A stretch of 64,000 nt of DNA from the NCBI RefSeq assembly GCF_014205155.1, contig NZ_JACHMX010000001.1, positions 5,084,001 to 5,148,000 on the forward strand. The letters run 5' to 3'. Position numbers and translations under genes: made by a program. Positions 53,103 through 64,000 of the stretch are shown here, piece by piece; the stretch's first letter is position 1, and each line of letters begins with the position of its first letter. The stretch comes from Amycolatopsis umgeniensis. Lineage in GTDB: Bacteria; Actinomycetota; Actinomycetes; Mycobacteriales; Pseudonocardiaceae. A model generated the notes under the pieces. That model did no database searches. It worked only from the letters and a program-made list of their open reading frames with translations, and was not told the origin of the DNA.

Positions 53103-54335
53103 TTACGCGCCCTGGGATCGGAGCTTGAAGCTCGCCGTCCGCGCCTTCTTGGCCGTCGCCCGGTCCGGATGCTTCTGGCCGACCACGTCCAGGAGTTCGC
53201 GCGTGGCCGGGTGGCCGGAGGACGTCAGCAGATCGACCACGTCGAAGCCGTCGTCCAAGCCGGCGAGCTGATGGACGAACGAGCCGAGCACGTGCATGGC
53301 CGCGAAGTGGTCGGTCATCCCGACGGCGACTTCCTCGCGGGTGATCGTTTCGCGCCGGACCGCTCCGCGCTCGGACAGCCACATCGCGGCGACGGCGCCG
53401 GGCACACCGCCCTCGGCGCGGACTCCGGCCGCGGCTTCGAGACCGCGCGTGCCGGTGGCCCCGAGCGCGATCAGAGCGAAGAGCCGCCCCTCAGGACGCG
53501 TCGTGGTCCGGAGGAACTCAGTCGCTTCCTCGATCGCGGCGGAGGGCGATCGGTGCCGGGCCCAGGCCTGCAGCTCGGCCTCCGAGGTCGCCGGTGCGGC
53601 GCCGACGAGGTCCGAACACAGGCTGTCGAGACTTTCGTCCGCGGACTCACCGACGACCGGCGCGTTCGCCCCGGCCGCGCGGAGTTCCCGGTTGATCGCC
53701 CACACCGCGATCGGGGTGAGCCAGATCATCGCCGGTGACGGGCTGGGGTCGCCCGTGACCTTGGCGACCGACGTGAGTTCGGCCGGATCCGCGACGCCCT
53801 GATGGAGGGCGCCGAGCCGTTCCAGGAGGTCCAGCGTGACCGCCACCGCGTGGCGCGTCGACTCGCCCGGTTCGAGGCCGAGCAGTGCCGTCAGGACCTC
53901 GGGGAGGAGGTCGACGGGAACCGGGGCCGGGCCCGATCCGTAAAGCGTGAAAGCGATCGTCGAGACCAGCCGGGGGAGCAGCAGTTCGAAACCCGGCGGC
54001 ACGCCGTCGTCCTCGGCGACGAAGCCGGGCCCGGTCTCGCCGATCGTCAGGTACGCCCGCTCCCAGAGCTCGACAGGGCTGTCGAGGAGGTTCGCGTTCT
54101 CCTCGACGGCTATGTGCGCACCGTCGGAGACGCGGACCAGTCCGCAGGCTTCGGCCCAGCGAGGGATCAGCGCGCCGTCCTCCGCTTCGCCGGGACGGCC
54201 CACAGCGGCGACGTAGCGGCGGAGGTCCTTCAGAACCAGGCTCTGCTCCGCGGCGATCCGCAGTTCGGCCTCCGGCGGCAGAACGACCGCGGGCATCGTC
54301 GGCGGCGCGTCGGACTCGGGCCTCTGCTCGTTCAT
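53103..54335 (-). CDS. Uncharacterised 410-residue protein
   Basis: This soluble, Ala/Leu-rich protein is mostly helical with no signal, membrane segment or known motif. The N-terminal part has a LRRYVAAVGRPG segment, and the C-terminal part ends with a basic RATAKKARTASFKLRSQG tail. It starts at ATG 54335. It sits alone between the mce operon and rpoB, convergent with the mce genes. It resembles plant-type or repeat proteins only loosely. I do not assign a function. Confidence 0.7.
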   Translation of the reverse strand: MNEQRPESDAPPTMPAVVLPPEAELRIAAEQSLVLKDLRRYVAAVGRPGEAEDGALIPRWAEACGLVRVSDGAHIAVEENANLLDSPVELWERAYLTIGETGPGFVAEDDGVPPGFELLLPRLVSTIAFTLYGSGPAPVPVDLLPEVLTALLGLEPGESTRHAVAVTLDLLERLGALHQGVADPAELTSVAKVTGDPSPSPAMIWLTPIAVWAINRELRAAGANAPVVGESADESLDSLCSDLVGAAPATSEAELQAWARHRSPSAAIEEATEFLRTTTRPEGRLFALIALGATGTRGLEAAAGVRAEGGVPGAVAAMWLSERGAVRRETITREEVAVGMTDHFAAMHVLGSFVHQLAGLDDGFDVVDLLTSSGHPATRELLDVVGQKHPDRATAKKARTASFKLRSQGA

Positions 54336-54362
54336 ACCGCCAGTTTCGCAGGGGCGGCCGCC

Positions 54363-54542
54363 GCGACTTTAGCCCCCTAATCGCGACTTGGGGCCGTTCC
54401 TGTGCGCCGCACCAACCAGCCCACCGGCCACAGCCGCCACAGGCCTCCACCGACCTCAGAGCGCCCCGGAACACCCCGCCCCGACCCGGTGACTCTCCAG
54501 GGCGGCCCGCCGGCCGGGTCGCGTTTAGCCCGCTAAACGCAG
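54363..54542. repeat. Two TTTAGC palindromic repeats upstream of rpoB
   Basis: Copies lie at 54363-54386 (variant core TTTAGCCCCCTAAT, as at 41133) and 54519-54542 (GCGTTTAGCCCGCTAAACGC). They are in the 639-base gap between the gene at 54335 and the rpoB start. Bases 54543-54810 show no gene that I can support. Confidence 0.8.
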
Positions 54543-54810
54543 GTCGGCGTGCCGGCGCCGTCACCTGCGGGTACCGGGCGGTAACCAGGATGATCGTCCT
54601 GTGAAGGACCCCGCGTGGAACCTCTTCCACGCTGCGCCAACCGGCGGGACCACCGCGCGGCATCTTGACTCAGAGCCCGCGTGGGGTCACGCTTACTGCC
54701 AACGGTGAGAACCGGCGGCGCCCTTGCGGGAGGGACAGCCACGGGGAGGCCGAGGAGAGGCATACCTGAAGACGTTGCGATGCAGGCTGGGCCCCATCGG
54801 GAGCGCCCCC

Positions 54811-54839
54811 TGGACAGACCGCGACGTTCGGGCTAGACT
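54811..54839 (+). promoter_or_regulatory. rpoB promoter
   Basis: The -35 TGGACA (54811-54816), 17-base spacer and -10 TAGACT (54834-54839) are close to consensus. The start would be near 54846, leaving about 130 bases of leader to rpoB. A second, weaker -10 TAGGAT lies at 54884-54889. Confidence 0.65.
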
Positions 54840-54974
54840 GCTTCTTTGCGCTGCCCTCTTTCAGGCTGCCCGGAGCCGGTAGTTAGGATAGTGGGCACAC
54901 GGCACCCTTGACAGTCCGCATCAGCTGTTGCTGACGCGGCTGCTCACCGCTCATTGTCCCCGGAAGGACGCATC

Positions 54975-57900
54975 TTGGCAGTCTCTCCCGCGAACCAGGC
55001 CACTGCTGCGACCACCTCGGCTGTATCTCGCTCGGAGTCCACGGGAATCCCGGGAGCCCCCAAACGGGTCTCCTTCGCAAAGATTCGCGAGCCGCTCAGC
55101 ACCCCGAACCTGCTCGACGTGCAGATCAGGTCCTTTGAATGGTTCACCGGCGACGAGGCGTGGTTCGAACGCCGCGTCGAAGAAGGTGAAGAAAACCCGG
55201 TCGGTGGCCTGGAAGAGGTCCTCAACGAGATCTCGCCGATCGAAGACTTCTCCGGATCCATGTCGCTGTCCTTCTCCGACCCGCGCTTCGACGAGGTCAA
55301 GGCCTCCGTCGAGGAGTGCAAGGACAAGGACATGACGTACGCGGCCCCGCTGTTCGTGACCGCCGAGTTCGTGAACAACAACACCGGCGAGATCAAGAGC
55401 CAGACGGTCTTCATGGGCGACTTCCCGGTGATGACCGACAAGGGCACCTTCGTCATCAACGGCACCGAGCGTGTCGTCGTGTCCCAGCTGGTCCGTTCGC
55501 CTGGTGTGTACTTCGACACCAGCGTCGACAAGACCACGGACAAGGACGTCTTCAACGTCCGCGTCATCCCGAGCCGGGGTGCCTGGCTCGAGTTCGACGT
55601 CGACAAGCGCGACACCGTCGGCGTCCGCATCGACCGCAAGCGCCGCCAGCCGGTCACCGTGCTGCTGAAGGCGCTCGGCTGGACCACCGAGGCGATCCGC
55701 GAGCGCTTCTCCTTCTCCGAGACGCTGCTCGCCACCCTCGAGAAGGACCACACCGCCGGCACCGACGAGGCGCTCCTCGACATCTACCGCAAGCTGCGCC
55801 CGGGCGAACCCCCCACCAAGGAGAGCGCGCAGACGCTGCTGGAGAACCTGTTCTTCAAGCCGAAGCGCTACGACCTGGCGAAGGTCGGCCGGTACAAGCT
55901 GAACAAGAAGCTCGGCCTGACCACGCCGTACGACACCGGGACGCTGACCGAAGAGGACATCGTCTCGACGATCGAGTACCTGGTCCGCCTGCACGCGGGC
56001 GAGGACAAGGCGACCGTCGGCGACCAGACCATCCCGGTCGAGACCGACGACATCGACCACTTCGGCAACCGTCGTCTCCGCACCGTCGGCGAGCTCATCC
56101 AGAACCAGATCCGCGTGGGTCTGTCCCGGATGGAGCGCGTCGTCCGCGAGCGGATGACCACGCAGGACGTCGAGGCGATCACGCCGCAGACCCTGATCAA
56201 CATCCGTCCCGTCGTGGCGGCGATCAAGGAGTTCTTCGGTACTTCGCAGCTGTCGCAGTTCATGGACCAGAACAACCCGCTGTCGGGGCTGACGCACAAG
56301 CGTCGTCTGTCCGCCCTCGGCCCCGGTGGTCTGTCGCGTGAGCGCGCCGGCATGGAGGTCCGTGACGTCCACCCGTCGCACTACGGCCGCATGTGCCCGA
56401 TCGAGACGCCGGAAGGCCCGAACATCGGCCTGATCGGTTCGCTCTGCTCGTACGCGCGGGTCAACCCGTTCGGTTTCATCGAGACCCCGTACCGCAAGGT
56501 CGTCGAGGGTCGCGTCACCGACCAGGTCGACTACCTCACCGCGGACGAGGAAGACCGTTACGTGAAGGCGCAGGCGAACGCGCCGATCCACGACGACGGC
56601 ACCTTCGTCGAAGACCGCGTCCTGGTCCGTAAGAAGGGCGGCGAGGTCGAGCTGATCGACCCGCTCGACGTGGACTACATGGACGTCTCGCCGCGACAGA
56701 TGGTCTCGGTCGCGACGGCGATGATCCCGTTCCTCGAGCACGACGACGCGAACCGCGCGCTGATGGGCGCGAACATGCAGCGTCAGGCCGTTCCGCTGCT
56801 GCGCAACCAGGCGCCGTACGTCGGCACCGGTGTGGAGCTTCGCGCCGCGGTCGACGCCGGTGACGTGCTCGTCGCCGAGCAGTCCGGTGTCGTCGAGGAG
56901 CTCTCGGCCGACCTGATCACGATCATGCACGACGACGGCACGCGGAAGAGCTACGGACTGTACAAGTTCCGTCGCTCCAACCACGGCACCTGCTTCAACC
57001 ACCGCCCGATCGTCAACGAGGGCGACAGGGTCGAGCAGGGTCAGGTCATCGCCGACGGCCCGTCCACCGAGAACGGTGAGATGGCGCTCGGCAAGAACCT
57101 GCTCGTCGCGGTCATGCCGTGGGAGGGCCACAACTACGAGGACGCGATCATCCTCTCGGAGCGCCTGGTGCAGGACGACGTGCTCACGTCGATCCACATC
57201 GAGGAGCACGAGATCGACGCCCGCGACACCAAGCTGGGCGCCGAGGAGATCACCCGGGACATCCCGAACGTCTCCGAAGAGGTCCTCGCCGACCTCGACG
57301 AGCGCGGCATCATCCGCATCGGTGCCGAGGTCCGCGACGGCGACATCCTGGTCGGCAAGGTCACGCCGAAGGGCGAGACCGAGCTGACCCCGGAAGAGCG
57401 CCTGCTCCGCGCGATCTTCGGTGAGAAGGCCCGCGAAGTCCGCGACACCTCGCTGAAGGTGCCGCACGGCGAGACCGGCAAGGTCATCGGCATCCGCGTG
57501 TTCTCGCGCGAGGACGACGACGAGCTGCCCCCGGGCGTCAACGAACTGGTCCGCGTCTACGTGGCCCAGAAGCGGAAGATCCAGCCGGGCGACAAGCTCG
57601 CCGGCCGCCACGGGAACAAGGGTGTCATCGGCAAGATCCTCCCCGCCGAGGACATGCCGTTCATGGAGGACGGCACGCCCGTCGACATCATCCTGAACAC
57701 CCACGGTGTCCCGCGTCGTATGAACATCGGCCAGGTCCTGGAACTCCACCTGGGCTGGCTGGCGTCGCAGGGCTGGAAGATCGAGGGCAACCCCGACTGG
57801 GCGAAGAACCTCAACGAGGAGCTCTACGACGTCGACCCCGGCACGAACACCGCCACCCCGGTGTTCGACGGTGCCAAGGAAGACGAGCTGACCGGTCTGC

Positions 57901-58475
57901 TCGGCGCCACCAAGCCGAACCGTGACGGTGAGCGCATGGTGAAGCAGAACGGCAAGGCCACGCTGCTGGACGGCCGCTCCGGCGAGCCGTACCCGTACCC
58001 GGTCGCGGTCGGCTACATGTACATCCTGAAGCTGCACCACCTCGTCGACGACAAGATCCACGCCCGGTCCACCGGTCCGTACTCGATGATCACGCAGCAG
58101 CCGCTGGGTGGTAAGGCGCAGTTCGGTGGCCAGCGCTTCGGTGAGATGGAGTGCTGGGCGATGCAGGCGTACGGCGCCGCATACACCCTGCAGGAGCTCC
58201 TCACCATCAAGTCGGACGACGTGGTCGGCCGCGTGAAGGTGTACGAGGCGATCGTCAAGGGGGAGAACATCCCCGAGCCGGGTATCCCCGAGTCGTTCAA
58301 GGTGCTCCTGAAGGAGCTCCAGTCGCTCTGCCTCAACGTCGAGGTGCTGTCCAGCGACGGCGCCGCGATCGAGATGCGCGACTCCGACGACGAGGACCTC
58401 GAGCGCGCCGCCGCCAACCTCGGCATCAACCTGTCCCGCAACGAGTCGCCCTCGGTGGACGACGTCGTGCACTGA
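54975..58475 (+). CDS. rpoB: RNA polymerase beta subunit
   Basis: This 1166-residue protein starts at TTG 54975 behind GGAAGGA, matching the N-terminus of actinobacterial RpoB ([15 protein letters not shown] near residue 28). It has the rifamycin region with [16 protein letters not shown] from residue 423; Asp431, His441 and Ser446 (E. coli 516, 526 and 531) are wild type. The C-terminal clamp with [17 protein letters not shown] is intact. An upstream in-frame TTG at 54954 lacks a ribosome binding site. Confidence 0.98.
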   Translation: MAVSPANQATAATTSAVSRSESTGIPGAPKRVSFAKIREPLSTPNLLDVQIRSFEWFTGDEAWFERRVEEGEENPVGGLEEVLNEISPIEDFSGSMSLSFSDPRFDEVKASVEECKDKDMTYAAPLFVTAEFVNNNTGEIKSQTVFMGDFPVMTDKGTFVINGTERVVVSQLVRSPGVYFDTSVDKTTDKDVFNVRVIPSRGAWLEFDVDKRDTVGVRIDRKRRQPVTVLLKALGWTTEAIRERFSFSETLLATLEKDHTAGTDEALLDIYRKLRPGEPPTKESAQTLLENLFFKPKRYDLAKVGRYKLNKKLGLTTPYDTGTLTEEDIVSTIEYLVRLHAGEDKATVGDQTIPVETDDIDHFGNRRLRTVGELIQNQIRVGLSRMERVVRERMTTQDVEAITPQTLINIRPVVAAIKEFFGTSQLSQFMDQNNPLSGLTHKRRLSALGPGGLSRERAGMEVRDVHPSHYGRMCPIETPEGPNIGLIGSLCSYARVNPFGFIETPYRKVVEGRVTDQVDYLTADEEDRYVKAQANAPIHDDGTFVEDRVLVRKKGGEVELIDPLDVDYMDVSPRQMVSVATAMIPFLEHDDANRALMGANMQRQAVPLLRNQAPYVGTGVELRAAVDAGDVLVAEQSGVVEELSADLITIMHDDGTRKSYGLYKFRRSNHGTCFNHRPIVNEGDRVEQGQVIADGPSTENGEMALGKNLLVAVMPWEGHNYEDAIILSERLVQDDVLTSIHIEEHEIDARDTKLGAEEITRDIPNVSEEVLADLDERGIIRIGAEVRDGDILVGKVTPKGETELTPEERLLRAIFGEKAREVRDTSLKVPHGETGKVIGIRVFSREDDDELPPGVNELVRVYVAQKRKIQPGDKLAGRHGNKGVIGKILPAEDMPFMEDGTPVDIILNTHGVPRRMNIGQVLELHLGWLASQGWKIEGNPDWAKNLNEELYDVDPGTNTATPVFDGAKEDELTGLLGATKPNRDGERMVKQNGKATLLDGRSGEPYPYPVAVGYMYILKLHHLVDDKIHARSTGPYSMITQQPLGGKAQFGGQRFGEMECWAMQAYGAAYTLQELLTIKSDDVVGRVKVYEAIVKGENIPEPGIPESFKVLLKELQSLCLNVEVLSSDGAAIEMRDSDDEDLERAAANLGINLSRNESPSVDDVVH

Positions 58476-58482
58476 CCGCGAT

Positions 58483-58511
58483 GAGGCGGGAGCCCGCCAG
58501 GCTCCCGCCTC
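58483..58511 (+). other. Hairpin in the rpoB-rpoC gap
   Basis: GAGGCGGGAGCC (58483-58494) and GGCTCCCGCCTC (58500-58511) are a 12-bp perfect stem with a five-base loop. It has no T-run, so it may be an RNA processing or partial attenuation site within the operon. Confidence 0.6.
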
Positions 58512-58559
58512 CACTCGCCAACTCCTCTAGTCGCATCAACCCCAAGGGGATGTAAAGAC

Positions 58560-62471
<3,912 letters not shown>

Positions 62472-62489
62472 TCGAAGCGAAATCCACGA

Positions 62490-62523
62490 GAAAGGCCCTC
62501 GCCGATTCCGGCGGGGGCCTTTC
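62490..62523 (+). terminator. rpoC terminator
   Basis: Arms 62490-62504 and 62509-62523 form a 15-bp stem (GAAAGGCCCTCGCCG, one T-G) around ATTC; CCCGTTT follows. The arm has the AAGGCC motif seen in other gene-end hairpins. Confidence 0.8.
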
Positions 62524-62661
62524 CCGTTTCCGGCAATGTTCCGATTTGAACCCCCTTCACCCGAAACAAGTACGCACCCTCCTCGACGCTCGCTAAATTG
62601 AACGAGTTCCACGCGGTTCGGGGGCTGTGCGCATTCCATGGGGTATCTGGGGAGACTCTGC

Positions 62662-64000
62662 GTGAGCAAGAAACCTGGCGCGAGATCGATCGCGCGTGCT
62701 GGGGTCGTCTACTTGGCCGCTTTGGCGGCACTGACCGGTGTGTTCGTCCTGCCTGCCGCGGCGGAGCCGCCGGTGCCCACGTCCACCGCACCGGCGACTT
62801 CGGAACCGACGAGCAGCTCTCCGGCGCCGACGCCCGTCGAGAGCCCTTCGCCCGCTGCGGCGGAGCCGCGGGCCGAGCGGCCGACGGTCGAGGCGTCCGT
62901 CGTCTTCGAGAAGGCCGCTTACCGGAGCGACGAAAACGTCCGGTTCACCTTCAAGGTGACGAACGTCAGCAAGGTCTCCGCGGTCGGTCTTCGGATCAAC
63001 CAATGGCTCACTGTGCCGGGAGCGCTGTCGATCCCCTATGAACCAGGTTGGGGAGAGCTGGGGCGCGCGCCGGGAATGAACCTCGCGCCGGAAGGGACCA
63101 TCGAGTTTTCCGTCACCGGGCAGATCCAGGATCTCGACCTGGGCAAAGCCGTCGTCCGAGGCTTCGTTTCCGACACGAGCGGGTTCGGCGTCGGTAGCTT
63201 CGACGCCGAGGTCGCCGTCACCAAGAACACCGGGCGGGCGACCGGCGTCGTGTTCGGCGACGAGAACAGTGACGGCAAACTCGACGACGGCGAGCAGCTG
63301 ACCGGTCTCCCGCTCACCTTGCGGCACGCCATCAGTGCCAAGGAGTACCACGCCACGAGCGGCCCCGGCGGGAAGATCGATTTCGGTGATGTCCCGGCCG
63401 CCAGATACTTCCTCAGCGGCGACGGGATCAAGGGTTGGTTGTTCCCGTTTCGGACCATCCAGGTCGGTGAGGACACCGAGGACCTGTCCATCCGCGGTGT
63501 GCGACCGTTGAACGGGGCACTCAAGGCGTCGATCTCCTTCGCCAAGGACATCTACAAGTCCGGCGAGCTCGCCCATCTCACCGTGAAGCTGTCGAACTCC
63601 GGCACCCGTCCGCTCGTCGGCATCGTGGCCGGGTGCAATCGCGTCGGAAACGACTTCGAGTTGACGAGCGACGGTGCCGGTTGGGGCGAACTCTCCACTC
63701 TCGGGAGCGGGGCGACGATCCTGCCCGGCCAGACTCGCGTTTTCGACGTGACCAAGACAATCCCGGACGCCGCACTGAACTATGGCCGCGTCTCCGTCGT
63801 CTGCGACTTCGGCTATGCCGACGTCGGTCTCGACGGCAGCCCGGTCGCGATGGACGCGGCCGAGGTGCCGGGTGGGATGGCCACCCTCGCCGGACGGTTG
63901 ATCCGGATCACTGATCCGGGCAAGCCGGAGGTGGGGCTCGCCGGAGTCAAGCTCGTGCTTACCTCCGACGGTGACTGCCCGACCGTCGTCGAAACGACGA
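62662..64000 (+). CDS. Large secreted repeat protein with SdrD-B-like domains (partial)
   Basis: The frame starts at GTG 62662 behind GGGGAGA and stays open to the right edge (446 codons seen). Residues 1-35 form a Sec signal (AGVVYLAALAALTGVFVLPA, then AAAEPP). A Pro/Thr/Ser-rich linker follows (about 36-75). Then come alternating modules: ENVRFTFKVTNVSKVSAVG and LAHLTVKLSNSGTRPLVG (a repeated unit near residues 90 and 305), and a Ca-binding GVVFGDENSDGKLDDGEQ (near 198-215) like SdrD B domains. It is probably a long cell-surface or adhesive protein. Confidence 0.8.
   Translation, partial: MSKKPGARSIARAGVVYLAALAALTGVFVLPAAAEPPVPTSTAPATSEPTSSSPAPTPVESPSPAAAEPRAERPTVEASVVFEKAAYRSDENVRFTFKVTNVSKVSAVGLRINQWLTVPGALSIPYEPGWGELGRAPGMNLAPEGTIEFSVTGQIQDLDLGKAVVRGFVSDTSGFGVGSFDAEVAVTKNTGRATGVVFGDENSDGKLDDGEQLTGLPLTLRHAISAKEYHATSGPGGKIDFGDVPAARYFLSGDGIKGWLFPFRTIQVGEDTEDLSIRGVRPLNGALKASISFAKDIYKSGELAHLTVKLSNSGTRPLVGIVAGCNRVGNDFELTSDGAGWGELSTLGSGATILPGQTRVFDVTKTIPDAALNYGRVSVVCDFGYADVGLDGSPVAMDAAEVPGGMATLAGRLIRITDPGKPEVGLAGVKLVLTSDGDCPTVVETT

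Noticed and set aside
54951..58514. A 1187-residue open frame antisense to rpoB
   Set aside because: It is a shadow of the codon bias of rpoB on the opposite strand; it has no ribosome binding site or protein-like domains.

Overview
High-GC actinobacterial chromosome (about 70% GC, many GTG starts, leaderless-type promoters, F420/LLM-type oxidoreductases, an mce operon, and RpoB/RpoC of mycobacterial type). The gene content and the tRNA-Thr, tRNA-Met, rpmG, hadAB, tRNA-Trp, secE, nusG, rplKA, rplJL, mkl, rpoBC order point to Pseudonocardiaceae, most likely Amycolatopsis. The genus is an inference from gene content, not from a database match.

Region 1 (1-30000) is accessory and housekeeping-peripheral. 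It holds a hotdog thioesterase, a BtrH_N-type protein, LLM-class oxidoreductases, a Tat-exported YVTN beta-propeller, HtpX protease, a pair of sulfonate/NtaA-type flavin monooxygenases, RmlA, a secreted sialidase-like protein, a lipoprotein, YajQ, tRNA-Tyr, a possible type VII secretion-related gene pair, GNAT and VOC proteins (one GNAT broken by a frameshift), a TatA-like 33-residue membrane peptide, TetR and ArsR regulators with visible operators, a two-component pair, DedA, a PhoX-type protein, a zinc alcohol dehydrogenase, Lon with a HAIR-like site, a DUF574 methyltransferase and a membrane GGDEF-EAL protein.

Region 2 (30000-41100) is the transcription/translation core: tRNA-Thr, tRNA-Met, rpmG, hadA-hadB, a SGNH hydrolase, an LLM oxidoreductase, aspC, tRNA-Trp, secE-nusG, rplK-rplA, an alpha/beta hydrolase, and rplJ-rplL behind a structured leader with a possible attenuator.

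Region 3 (41100-53000) is a complete MCE lipid-transport operon placed between rplL and rpoB: ATPase (Mkl type), two MlaE/YrbE permeases, MceA-F and two Mce-associated proteins. Most genes are translationally coupled by ATGA, GTGA or TGATG overlaps. A 35-codon micro-ORF bridges mceA and mceB with ATGA overlaps at both ends.

Region 4 (53000-64000) holds an uncharacterised 410-residue protein, rpoB with a well-formed promoter, rpoC, and the start of a large secreted repeat protein that runs off the window.

The most unusual genome-level signal is a short palindromic intergenic repeat with core TTTAGC-CC/GG-GCTAAA. It is present at least 14 times, always outside genes, alone or in pairs and triplets. 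Other intergenic elements are long perfect hairpins with AAGGCC/GGCCTT arms at gene ends and a cluster of five TGATCACGCGAG repeats.
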